A stretch of DNA of 64,000 nt from assembly GCF_023195515.1 (NCBI RefSeq), contig NZ_JALPKR020000002.1, positions 2,643,001 through 2,707,000 on the forward strand. The letters run 5' to 3'. The position numbers and the translations under genes were made by a program. Origin of the DNA: Variovorax sp. S12S4 (lineage in GTDB: Bacteria > Pseudomonadota > Gammaproteobacteria > Burkholderiales > Burkholderiaceae_C). The notes below the pieces were generated by a model. It saw only the letters and a program-made list of their open reading frames with translations. It was not told where the DNA came from and did not search any database. The first letter of the stretch is position 1. Every line of letters starts with the position of its first letter. Positions 55,840 through 64,000 of this stretch are shown in pieces.

Positions 55840-56093
55840 GTTGTTCTCCAGATGCAAATCAGGAAGAACCGACAACGTGCGGGAGCGAAGCTGGAAGAGA
55901 GATCGACTCGGCGGCCGCAGCAAGCGGGCCGTGCCTGGTCAGTGAGGGAACGCAGCTAGGCGCCCGACATGACCAGCGAGTGGTGTTGTCGGCGTCAGAG
56001 GGTGGTGACGGCGAATCGGGGCACTTGGCGCTCCAGGGGATCGAGGGATCCGTGGGTTGAAAAAAGGAAGGCGCGATTCTAGCCACGCACCAT
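55840..56093. other. Leader/promoter region of the RNA-repair operon
   Basis: About 250 nt without a credible gene. It contains an inverted repeat CTGGTCA (55935-55941) / TGACCAG (55970-55976) that could form a hairpin or operator. I looked for a sigma-54 -24/-12 element and for a tRNA- or Y-RNA-like fold and found neither by eye. Confidence 0.4.
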
Positions 56094-56126
56094 AAAAAAA
56101 GCCGACCCTGAGGCCGGCTTTTTTTG
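56094..56126 (-). terminator. Terminator of the glucosyltransferase gene
   Basis: A7, then a short stem agccg/cggct with loop, then T7. It lies 20 nt after the opgH stop on the minus strand and is symmetrical, so it can act in both directions. Confidence 0.8.
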
Positions 56127-56145
56127 GGGCTGTGTCTTCAGCGCA

Positions 56146-58161
56146 TCAGGCTGTGGCCAGTGCCGCGGGACGCGCAAGGCGCACCGCATGCATCCAGGCG
56201 CGGCGCAGCACGGCCGGCGAACGCGACTCTTCGGGAATCAACAGGAAGCCGCGGTCGCGCAGCGACGTGCCCAGGGCGATCTGGCTGGTCAGCACCGTGA
56301 GCGGAATCGCCAGCAGCAGCGGCAGGCCAACGGGCATGAGCCAGATCAGCGCGCTCGGGTCGATCATTGCAACGCCCAGGGCCAGCGCACCGACCACGAT
56401 GCTCATGGGAGCGAGTTGCGACACGGCAACCTTCCACGGCACGGCAGCGGCTTCACGCGGGGGCGACTTCCAGTCGAGCTTGATGCCGGTGAGGGCAACC
56501 AGCACGAACAGCGAGTGAGCCAGCATGCGAACCGGCGCTTGCACGATGGCCAGGGCGCTTTCGAGGACCGAGCTCTTCACCAGGCCCCACAGGCCGCCGT
56601 ACTGGCGTTGTTCGCCGCGCATCAGCACGGCGGCAATGCCGAGCACGCGGGGCAGGAACAACAGGCACAGGGTCCAGATCCACAGGCCGGCCAGTTCCGC
56701 CGGCAGCACGCTCCAGCTGGAGATGAGGCTCGAGCCGCTCAGCCACAGCGCGGTGCCGAGCGTCAGGAAAGCCAGCCACAGCGGTGCCGAGACATAAGCC
56801 ATGGTGCCGGTCACGAACATCGCGCGGTGCACCGGGTGAATGCCGGGCTCGGCCATCAGGCGGGCGTTCTGCAGGTTGCCCTGGCACCAGCGGCGGTCGC
56901 GCTGCAGCTCGGCCAGCAGGTCCGGCGGTTGCTGCTCGTAGCTGCCGACCAGATCGGCGCAGAGCCACACGTTGTAGCCGGCGCGGCGCATCAGCGCGGC
57001 TTCGACGAAGTCGTGCGACATGATGCCGCCCGACATGCCGCCGGTGCCCTTGATGGGGGCCAGCGCGCAGTGCTTCATGAAGGGCTCGACGCGGATGATC
57101 GCGTTGTGGCCCCAGTAGTGCGATTCGCCCAGTTGCCAGAACTGCATGCCCAGCGTGAACAGGCGGCCCGTCACGCGGGAAGCGAATTGCTGCGCGCGGG
57201 CATGCAGCGTCACGTGGCCGATGGCCTGCGTGGCGGTCTGGATGATGCCGGCGGTCGGGTTGGCTTCCATCAGCTTGACCATCGAGGTCAGGCAGTCGCC
57301 GCTCATCACGGAGTCGGCGTCGAGCACCACCATGTAGCGGTAGTCCTTGCCCCAGCGGCGGCAGAAGTCGGCCACGTTGCCGGCCTTGCGGTGCGTGCGG
57401 CGGGTGCGAAGGCGGTAGTACACCTCGACCTGCGGCTGGTTCGGGCTGTCGGCCAGTGCGGCGCGAAGGTCTTCCCAGGCGGCGCGCTCGGCGGCGGCGG
57501 TTTCGGGGTTGTAGCTGTCGGACAGCACGAACACGTCGAACTGCTTGGCGTGCCCGGTGGCAGCAACCGATTCGCAGGTGGCGCGCAGGCCGGCGAACAC
57601 CGTGGCAACGTCTTCGTTGCAGATCGGCATGATGATGGCGGTGCGTGCCTCGGGGTTCATCGGGTGGTTGGCCACCTGCTTGACCGACAGGGCGTGCTTG
57701 TCACCGCGCACCGAGACGTAAAAGCCCATGAGCGCCGTGACAAAGCCGGTGACGACCCAGCCCGAAAGCAGGCCGTACAGGCCGATCTGGCCGTATTCGA
57801 GCCAGATGTTGTCGTAGTCGGGTTGCACGCCGGCAAACAGCGCGGACGCAATCACGGTGCTCAGCAGCGTAAGCGCCATGAAGGCGAAGCGGCGCTGCGC
57901 CGCGGCGCGCTGCCACGGCTGCTTGACCTGCTCGCTGGCTTCGGCGGTTTCGCGCTCCGGCTTGCCGCCGGCGCCGAGCTTGACCAGCAAGGCGGTGCCA
58001 ATGCTGTTCCAGAAGCCGCGCCAGGGGCGGGGCGCCATGGAGCCGCGGTTGACCGGCGGAGCGGTCACGGAATTGGGGTGGCGTTCTTCGCGCACCGGGC
58101 TGCGGTGCGAAAAGTCGGCTTCGGTCAGCACGTTCAGTTGGGAGAAGTCGTTTGGCTTCAT
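56146..58161 (-). CDS. opgH: Glucans biosynthesis glucosyltransferase OpgH/MdoH
   Basis: Inner-membrane glucosyltransferase making the backbone of osmoregulated periplasmic glucans. The 671 aa protein has two N-terminal spans, a GT2 domain (AIIMPICNEDVATVFAGL, VLDADSVMSGDCL, GTGGMSGGIMSHDFVEAALMRR, QRDRRWCQGNLQN) and several C-terminal spans. It is shorter than the roughly 850 aa E. coli protein, mostly through shorter termini. Its usual partner opgG is not adjacent in the window. ATG 58161 is chosen over 58206 from the N-terminal sequence. Confidence 0.92.
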   Translation of the reverse strand: MKPNDFSQLNVLTEADFSHRSPVREERHPNSVTAPPVNRGSMAPRPWRGFWNSIGTALLVKLGAGGKPERETAEASEQVKQPWQRAAAQRRFAFMALTLLSTVIASALFAGVQPDYDNIWLEYGQIGLYGLLSGWVVTGFVTALMGFYVSVRGDKHALSVKQVANHPMNPEARTAIIMPICNEDVATVFAGLRATCESVAATGHAKQFDVFVLSDSYNPETAAAERAAWEDLRAALADSPNQPQVEVYYRLRTRRTHRKAGNVADFCRRWGKDYRYMVVLDADSVMSGDCLTSMVKLMEANPTAGIIQTATQAIGHVTLHARAQQFASRVTGRLFTLGMQFWQLGESHYWGHNAIIRVEPFMKHCALAPIKGTGGMSGGIMSHDFVEAALMRRAGYNVWLCADLVGSYEQQPPDLLAELQRDRRWCQGNLQNARLMAEPGIHPVHRAMFVTGTMAYVSAPLWLAFLTLGTALWLSGSSLISSWSVLPAELAGLWIWTLCLLFLPRVLGIAAVLMRGEQRQYGGLWGLVKSSVLESALAIVQAPVRMLAHSLFVLVALTGIKLDWKSPPREAAAVPWKVAVSQLAPMSIVVGALALGVAMIDPSALIWLMPVGLPLLLAIPLTVLTSQIALGTSLRDRGFLLIPEESRSPAVLRRAWMHAVRLARPAALATA

Positions 58162-58411
58162 GTGTGATTTACCAACGTTGCTTGTCGAGGGAAGGGGTGT
58201 CGCCAATGGCAGGAAAGCGCTTGATCACGCAATCCGGTTCGGCGCCGCCCGCGCTTGCGAGCGCGGCCAGCGAATGACCGGCGGCACGGGGCCGCACGGG
58301 GGAAAACTGCTTTTGACGCAGGCCGTCGCGCTGCTGGCGCAGTGCGAAAGATGGGCTGTTGAGTGCTGTCATGCCTGTACAGGGGCAAACCCTGTGCCAG
58401 GTAGAAAAACC

Positions 58412-58435
58412 CCTTTCAGATCAACAACTTGGCGC
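58412..58435 (+). repeat. 24-bp direct repeat, copy 1
   Basis: cctttcagatcaacaactt followed by ggcgc; 22 of 24 bases match copy 2, which lies 125 bp downstream. The flanks are not related, so this is not a simple tandem duplication. Confidence 0.75.
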
Positions 58436-58504
58436 GATCTGAATGCGGTTTTCGGGGTTGGAGCCGTTTGGGAGGCTCCGAAACCTCTGTTTTTGTCGCC
58501 GAAT

Positions 58505-58530
58505 CCCGACAAGCCTGGCAGGCAGTCGGG
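58505..58530. other. Compound hairpin between opgH and glrR
   Basis: CCCGAC-aa-GCCTG-g-CAGGC-a-GTCGGG forms 11 paired bases in two stacked stems, broken only by small asymmetric bulges. No T-run follows on either strand, so a plain intrinsic terminator is unlikely. Confidence 0.6.
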
Positions 58531-58536
58531 AAAGAG

Positions 58537-58560
58537 CCTTTCAAATCAACAACTTAGCGC
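58537..58560 (+). repeat. 24-bp direct repeat, copy 2
   Basis: cctttcaaatcaacaactt followed by agcgc; ends 5 nt before the stop codon of the GlrR-like gene (58566). See copy 1. Confidence 0.75.
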
Positions 58561-58565
58561 CGTCG

Positions 58566-59954
<1,389 letters not shown>

Positions 59955-59985
59955 CGAGGGAACTCTTTCTGCAACCGCTGGATGT

Positions 59986-60642
59986 TCATGGGGTGGGCTT
60001 GGGGCCGTTGGGTGGGGGCAGGGTCGGTGCCGGCGCGTTCGGGCGCGCAAAGCTGCGCTCGATGGCGCGCAGCGCTTCGATGCGGTCGTTCAGCTGGTCG
60101 ATGCGGCGCTGGCTTTCGCGCAGCTGCTGCACCTGCTTGTCGCGGTCGTCTTCGACGCGGCGCTGTTCCACGTAGCGCGCGGCCAGTGCGCGCGCGAGCG
60201 GCTGCAGCGGCTGCGCTTCGGGTGAGGGGTTGGCCGCCACGCGCTGCATCAGCCCAAGGGCGCGCGCCAGGTCGGCCGGCACGCGCGTCTGCGCAAGCAG
60301 CAGCGCCAGCTGCATCTGTGCGCTGGGCGAATCGCCCGGATCGCCGGCGCGGGTGATCTCGGCGCTCAGCTCGGCGCCGCCCAGCGGACGCACCTTGTCG
60401 GCATAGGCCAGCATCGCCGCCACGGGGCCTTGAGTCATCAATGTGAAGAGCGATGCCGGCTGCGTGGCCGGCGCCTTGGGCTCGGCCTCCACGGGCATCA
60501 CGCGCGGCACCACGGGCGGCGGCGGCAGGGCGGTGGCCTCGGCCGGGGGCTCGGGTTGCGTCGCGCAGGCGGCCAGCAGCAGGACGAAAGGCACGGCCAT
60601 CGCCCCGTAGAAGGTCGAACTGCGGACGAACGAAAAAGACAT
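59986..60642 (-). CDS. QseG-like lipoprotein between kinase and regulator
   Basis: A 218 aa protein with a lipoprotein signal ending in LLAAC, then a Pro/Ala-rich region and a helical, possibly coiled-coil C-terminal half (EDDRDKQVQQLRESQRRIDQLNDRIEALRAIE). The position between GlrK- and GlrR-like genes matches QseG, which modulates the kinase. Similarity beyond position, length and lipobox cannot be judged by eye. ATG 60642 places the signal peptide correctly; an in-frame start exists at 60699. Confidence 0.65.
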   Translation of the reverse strand: MSFSFVRSSTFYGAMAVPFVLLLAACATQPEPPAEATALPPPPVVPRVMPVEAEPKAPATQPASLFTLMTQGPVAAMLAYADKVRPLGGAELSAEITRAGDPGDSPSAQMQLALLLAQTRVPADLARALGLMQRVAANPSPEAQPLQPLARALAARYVEQRRVEDDRDKQVQQLRESQRRIDQLNDRIEALRAIERSFARPNAPAPTLPPPNGPKPTP

Positions 60643-60740
60643 GGATCGACGAAGGAAAGACAAAAGGCAGTGTTTCAGGTGGATGCCCGGAGGCTTCACG
60701 AAGGATTCGCGGTGGGTTGTTCTGGAGGCTGGATCCGGGA

Positions 60741-62168
60741 TCAGGCCGTGCGCGGCAGTTCGATGCGAAAACGCGCGCCAGGCCCGCTCGGCTGCAGGGT
60801 GATGCGGCCCCCATGGGCAGCAATGTACTCCTGCACGATGGAAAGGCCGATGCCGGTGCCCTTGACCGCATGCTCGGGTTGGCGTTCGCCCCGGTAGAAC
60901 GGCTCGAAAATGCGGTCGCGGTCGCTTTCGGCAATACCCGGGCCGGCGTCATTGACATCGATGCAGGCCGAATCCGGCGTGCTCGACACCACGATATTGA
61001 TGACTCCGCCGCGCGCCGAATAGCGGATGGCGTTGGACAGCAGGTTTGCAATGGCGGTGCCGAGCTTGGTGCGGTCCACCGTGACGGTGAGCGGTTCGCC
61101 CTCTGCGCGTACGCGCAAGCCGTGCGCTTGCCACTGCAGGCGCTGCGCCTCGATCTGTTCCTCGATCAGCGGCAGCAACTCGGTGCGTTCGCGGCGCAGC
61201 TCGCGCGCCTCGAAGGCCGCGGCATTGAAGCGCAGCAGCGCCTCGATCTGGCCCTGCAGCGACACGGTGTTCTGGTTCAGGATTTGCGCCACTTCCAGCT
61301 GGGCCGGATTCAGCGGGCCCGTCACCCCGTCTTCGAGCAGCGAAACGCCTTCCCTCAGCGCGGCCAGCGGCGTTTTCAGCTCATGCGATACATGGCGCAG
61401 GAAGCGCGCCTTGTCGGCGTCCAGTTCAGTCAGGCGCAATCGCAGCCACTCCAGCTGCTGCGACACGCGCCGAATGTCGGCCGGACCGCGAATGTCGATC
61501 GGCTCGTCGAGCCGGTTTTGCCCGAGGCCGACGATGGCGTGCTCCAGCCGCTTGAACGGGCGCGCCAGCCAGATGCCAAAAGCCAAGGCCAGAGACACGG
61601 CGAGCACGCTGGCGGCGATCACCTCGCGCATGAGGCGGCGGCGCGCGTTCTCGATGCGCTTGGCCAGCGCGTCGTTCTGCGTTTCGATGAGGAACTGCGC
61701 CTGCTGCGCCAGGTTGGTGTTCAGCGAATCGAGTTCGCGGAACTGCATGGCCATGGTGCTTTCGCGCGAGAGCGCGCTGTCGGCGCTTCCGCTCATCAGG
61801 CCTTCGATCACGCCGAGCTGGGCGCGCCACATCTGGATGCCCGCCGGCGCAAGGCCGTTGTTCTCGAGCCGTTCGAGCACCTGGTGCGCTTCACGCGCGG
61901 CATCGTCGAAGCGGCGGCGCAGCACGGCGTCGTTCAGCACCAGCGACTGGCGACCGGCGCGCTCCATGGCTGCGCTGCGCTCGGCCAGCGACTGGGCCGC
62001 GCCCGAGAGCCGCAGCGCACGGGCGGCCGCATCGCGGCTCTGGCTCATGAGCGCGTCGTACTGGAACACAGAGCGCAGCACCACGCCCACCAGCAAGGCG
62101 GTGATGAGCAGGAATGCGAAAAGAAGGAGCTGCTGGAACGAGCCCCGCGTCGATGGCCGCTTCGCCAT
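60741..62168 (-). CDS. glrK: Sensor histidine kinase, GlrK/QseE-like
   Basis: A 475 aa kinase with two membrane spans (about 14-33 and 183-203) around a helical periplasmic sensor domain. A HAMP-like segment, DHp motif FLRHVSHELKTPLAALREG with the phospho-acceptor histidine, and an ATPase domain with NLLSNAIRYSARGG, DAGPGIAESDRDRIFEPFYRG and GTGIGLSIVQEYIAAHGG follow. The DHp sequence and operon order fit GlrK. ATG 62168 overlaps the miaB stop (TGATG). Confidence 0.87.
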   Translation of the reverse strand: MAKRPSTRGSFQQLLLFAFLLITALLVGVVLRSVFQYDALMSQSRDAAARALRLSGAAQSLAERSAAMERAGRQSLVLNDAVLRRRFDDAAREAHQVLERLENNGLAPAGIQMWRAQLGVIEGLMSGSADSALSRESTMAMQFRELDSLNTNLAQQAQFLIETQNDALAKRIENARRRLMREVIAASVLAVSLALAFGIWLARPFKRLEHAIVGLGQNRLDEPIDIRGPADIRRVSQQLEWLRLRLTELDADKARFLRHVSHELKTPLAALREGVSLLEDGVTGPLNPAQLEVAQILNQNTVSLQGQIEALLRFNAAAFEARELRRERTELLPLIEEQIEAQRLQWQAHGLRVRAEGEPLTVTVDRTKLGTAIANLLSNAIRYSARGGVINIVVSSTPDSACIDVNDAGPGIAESDRDRIFEPFYRGERQPEHAVKGTGIGLSIVQEYIAAHGGRITLQPSGPGARFRIELPRTA

Positions 62169-63532
62169 CAGGCGGCGAGCGCGGCCGGAGCCGGCGCCGT
62201 CGACGTTTCGCGCGTGGCCACTTCGCCGCGCAGCGTGTAGGCGAGCGAGCGCGTGATGCGCAGGTCGGCCATCTGCCCGACGAGCCGTGCGTCGCCTTCG
62301 AAGTTGACCACGCGGTTGCACTCCGTGCGGCCCATCAGCTCGTTTGCGTCCTTGCGCGAAGCGCCTTCGACCAGCACGCGCTGCGTGGTGCCTACGAGCG
62401 CGTCGCCGAAGCGGCGCACGTTGCCGTCGATCACGCGCTGCAGCGTTTGCAGGCGCGCAAGCTTCACCGCATGCGGCGTGTCGTCGTGCAGCGCCGCGGC
62501 CGGCGTGCCGGGGCGCGGACTGAAGATGAAGCTGAAGCTGTTGTCGAACTGGCAGTCGTCGATCAGCTTCATCATCTTGGCAAAGTCTTCGTCGGTCTCG
62601 CCCGGGAAGCCGACGATGAAGTCGCTGGAGAGCGCAAGCTCGGGCCGGATGGCGCGCAGCTTGCGCACCGTGCTCTTGTATTCCATGGCGGTGTAGCCGC
62701 GCTTCATGGCCATCAGGATGCGGTCGCTGCCGTGCTGCACGGGCAGGTGCAGGTGGCTCACGAGCTGCGGCACCTTGGCGTAGGCCTCGATCAGCCGTGG
62801 GGTGAATTCGTTCGGGTGGCTGGTCGTGTAGCGGATGCGCTCGATGCCGGGGATTTCGGCCACGTACTCGATGAGCAGCGCGAAGTCGGCAATTTCCGCC
62901 GTATCGCCCATGCGGCCGCGGTAGGCGTTCACGTTCTGCCCCAGCAGCGTGACCTCGCGCACGCCCTGGTCGGCCAGGCCGGCAATCTCCACCAGCACGT
63001 CGTCCAGCGGGCGGTTCACTTCTTCGCCGCGGGTGTAGGGCACCACGCAGTAGCTGCAGTATTTGGAGCAGCCTTCCATGATCGACACGAACGCCGTAGC
63101 GCCCTCCACCCGTGCGGGCGGCAGGTGGTCGAACTTCTCGATCTCGGGAAAGCTGATGTCCACCTGCGGGCGGTCCAGCCGCTCGCGGTCGTTCAGCATT
63201 TCGGGCAGGCGGTGCAGCGTTTGCGGGCCGAACACGATGTCGACGTAAGGCGCGCGCGCGATGATGGCATCGCCCTCCTGGCTGGCCACGCAGCCGCCCA
63301 CGCCGATCTTCACGCCCTTGGCCTTCAGGTGCTTCACGCGGCCCAGGTCGGAGAACACCTTCTCCTGGGCCTTTTCGCGCACCGAGCAGGTGTTGAACAG
63401 GATCAGGTCGGCCTCGTCCACGTTCTGGGTGGGCTCGTAGCCCTGCGCGGCGTTCAGCACATCGGCCATCTTGTCCGAGTCGTACTCGTTCATCTGGCAG
63501 CCGAAGGTTTTGATAAAGACTTTTTTGCTCAT
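62168..63532 (-). CDS. miaB: tRNA-2-methylthio-N6-dimethylallyladenosine synthase MiaB
   Basis: Radical-SAM methylthiotransferase modifying A37 of tRNAs. The 454 aa protein has an N-terminal UPF0004 domain ([43 protein letters not shown]) whose three cysteines bind the auxiliary iron-sulfur cluster. The radical-SAM motif CSKYCSYC and a C-terminal TRAM domain (about 375-440) follow. ATG 63532 is chosen over upstream in-frame starts by the family N-terminus. Its stop is shared with the start of the kinase gene. Confidence 0.96.
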   Translation of the reverse strand: MSKKVFIKTFGCQMNEYDSDKMADVLNAAQGYEPTQNVDEADLILFNTCSVREKAQEKVFSDLGRVKHLKAKGVKIGVGGCVASQEGDAIIARAPYVDIVFGPQTLHRLPEMLNDRERLDRPQVDISFPEIEKFDHLPPARVEGATAFVSIMEGCSKYCSYCVVPYTRGEEVNRPLDDVLVEIAGLADQGVREVTLLGQNVNAYRGRMGDTAEIADFALLIEYVAEIPGIERIRYTTSHPNEFTPRLIEAYAKVPQLVSHLHLPVQHGSDRILMAMKRGYTAMEYKSTVRKLRAIRPELALSSDFIVGFPGETDEDFAKMMKLIDDCQFDNSFSFIFSPRPGTPAAALHDDTPHAVKLARLQTLQRVIDGNVRRFGDALVGTTQRVLVEGASRKDANELMGRTECNRVVNFEGDARLVGQMADLRITRSLAYTLRGEVATRETSTAPAPAALAA

Positions 63533-63624
63533 GGGGTGCTCTCTTGGCCCTCCCGAGCGGGAAGGCGGAATACCGGACGCGCGCGGCGTCCGGAAGCGCG
63601 GCGGGCGAGGGCCCGCTGGCATTT

Positions 63625-64000
63625 TTATTGCGTGTTGACGGTGTCGTTCGTGGTGAACGGCCAGATGTTCAGGAGCGGCTTGTCGAGCGATTCGCGCCTG
63701 GCAACGGCTTCGTCGGGCGTCAGGATCCAGACCTCGCGCAGCAGGCCTGCTGCGTCACGCGTGTAATTGACCAGGTATTTCTGACCCGTGATGGCACTCG
63801 ACATGACCAGCATGTTCTGGGCGCTGCGAATGCGTCCGCCCGGCGCCATGCGGTCAGGCTTGCCGTCGAGTTCGACGTCGACCCCGTCGATCACCATGAA
63901 CTTGCCGCGCAGCGTGCCGACCGGGAACGTACGGCCGCCCACGAGCGACTCGTTCTGCGTCTGCGGCCGGGGAATGTCGGCCTGGGCCGCCGCGTCAATG
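63625..64000 (-). CDS. Unknown, N-terminus outside the window
   Basis: The frame is open from the right edge; about 125 C-terminal residues are visible. It is rich in beta-type sequence ([39 protein letters not shown]) and ends [36 protein letters not shown]. No family recognised. An exported protein with its signal peptide beyond the edge is plausible but unproven. It is 92 nt upstream of miaB on the same strand. Confidence 0.55.
   Translation of the reverse strand, partial: IDAAAQADIPRPQTQNESLVGGRTFPVGTLRGKFMVIDGVDVELDGKPDRMAPGGRIRSAQNMLVMSSAITGQKYLVNYTRDAAGLLREVWILTPDEAVARRESLDKPLLNIWPFTTNDTVNTQ

Larger units (their letters stand above)
58162..58565. other. 404-nt intergenic region with repeats and hairpins
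   Basis: Upstream of opgH and downstream of the GlrR-like gene. It carries a pair of 24-bp direct repeats (annotated separately), a GGAGCC/GGCTCC hairpin (58460-58479) and a compound hairpin (58505-58530). No gene is visible. Confidence 0.5.

Noticed and set aside
55859..56086. 75-codon minus-strand frame upstream of the RNA ligase
   Set aside because: Pro/Ser-rich, no ribosome binding site, and not in phase with the ligase; more likely leader DNA.
58505..58530. Compound hairpin as an intrinsic terminator for glrR
   Set aside because: No T-run follows on the minus strand; kept as a structural element only.

Overview
The window is high-GC, gene-dense chromosomal DNA from a beta-proteobacterium of the Burkholderiales. 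The division and cell-wall cluster, FtsZ tail, LpxC, PilSR, NrdAB and a lysine/alanine-rich H1-like protein fit Comamonadaceae, most likely Variovorax or a close relative. That placement rests on recognising protein sequences by eye, not on a search. I saw no tRNA, rRNA, CRISPR array, prophage or insertion sequence.

Bases 1-17181 hold the dcw cluster on the + strand: ftsI (5' end outside the window), murE, murF, mraY, murD, ftsW, murG, murC, ddl, ftsQ, ftsA, ftsZ, lpxC. Most joints are ATGA overlaps. The cluster makes UDP-MurNAc-pentapeptide and lipid II, exports and polymerises it at the septum, and ends with the committed step of lipid A synthesis. Bases 17214-25681 are mostly on the - strand: ruvC, a CdsA-like and a PlsC-like lipid enzyme, mtgA, aroE, a TonB-domain protein, an RNase II-family protein and a YqiA-like esterase. 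Two small membrane protein genes lie on the + strand there.

Bases 26051-41779 run mainly on the + strand: a response regulator/kinase pair, rodA, tldD, a BamE-like lipoprotein, aroG behind a leader-peptide attenuator, then (- strand) mpl and a cupin, then a conserved unknown, a TlpA-like protein, accB-accC, prmA, a zinc-ribbon DUF3426 protein and a PfkB-family kinase. Bases 41877-52159 are on the - strand: H1-like protein, nrdB, nrdA with two NrdR boxes, ampD, pilR, pilS, a PP0621-like protein and a CcsA/YpjD-like membrane protein. ffh follows on the + strand. Bases 53807-55839 carry a two-gene RNA-repair cassette (RNA ligase and HD-Pnk) on the - strand. The right end (- strand) has opgH/mdoH, a GlrK-lipoprotein-GlrR set led by miaB, and an edge-truncated gene.

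Three points stand out. (1) A 24-codon ORF with seven aromatic codons out of eight precedes aroG, followed by mutually exclusive antiterminator and terminator hairpins: a complete attenuator by inspection. (2) Three genes (murD, plsC-like, DUF3426) are broken by four apparent one-base losses, all inside Ala/Pro-rich linkers. Restoring one base at each gives full-length proteins of 735, 307 and 479 aa. (3) Many transcription-unit first genes have a -10-like hexamer 6-9 nt before the start codon and no Shine-Dalgarno, which suggests leaderless mRNAs.
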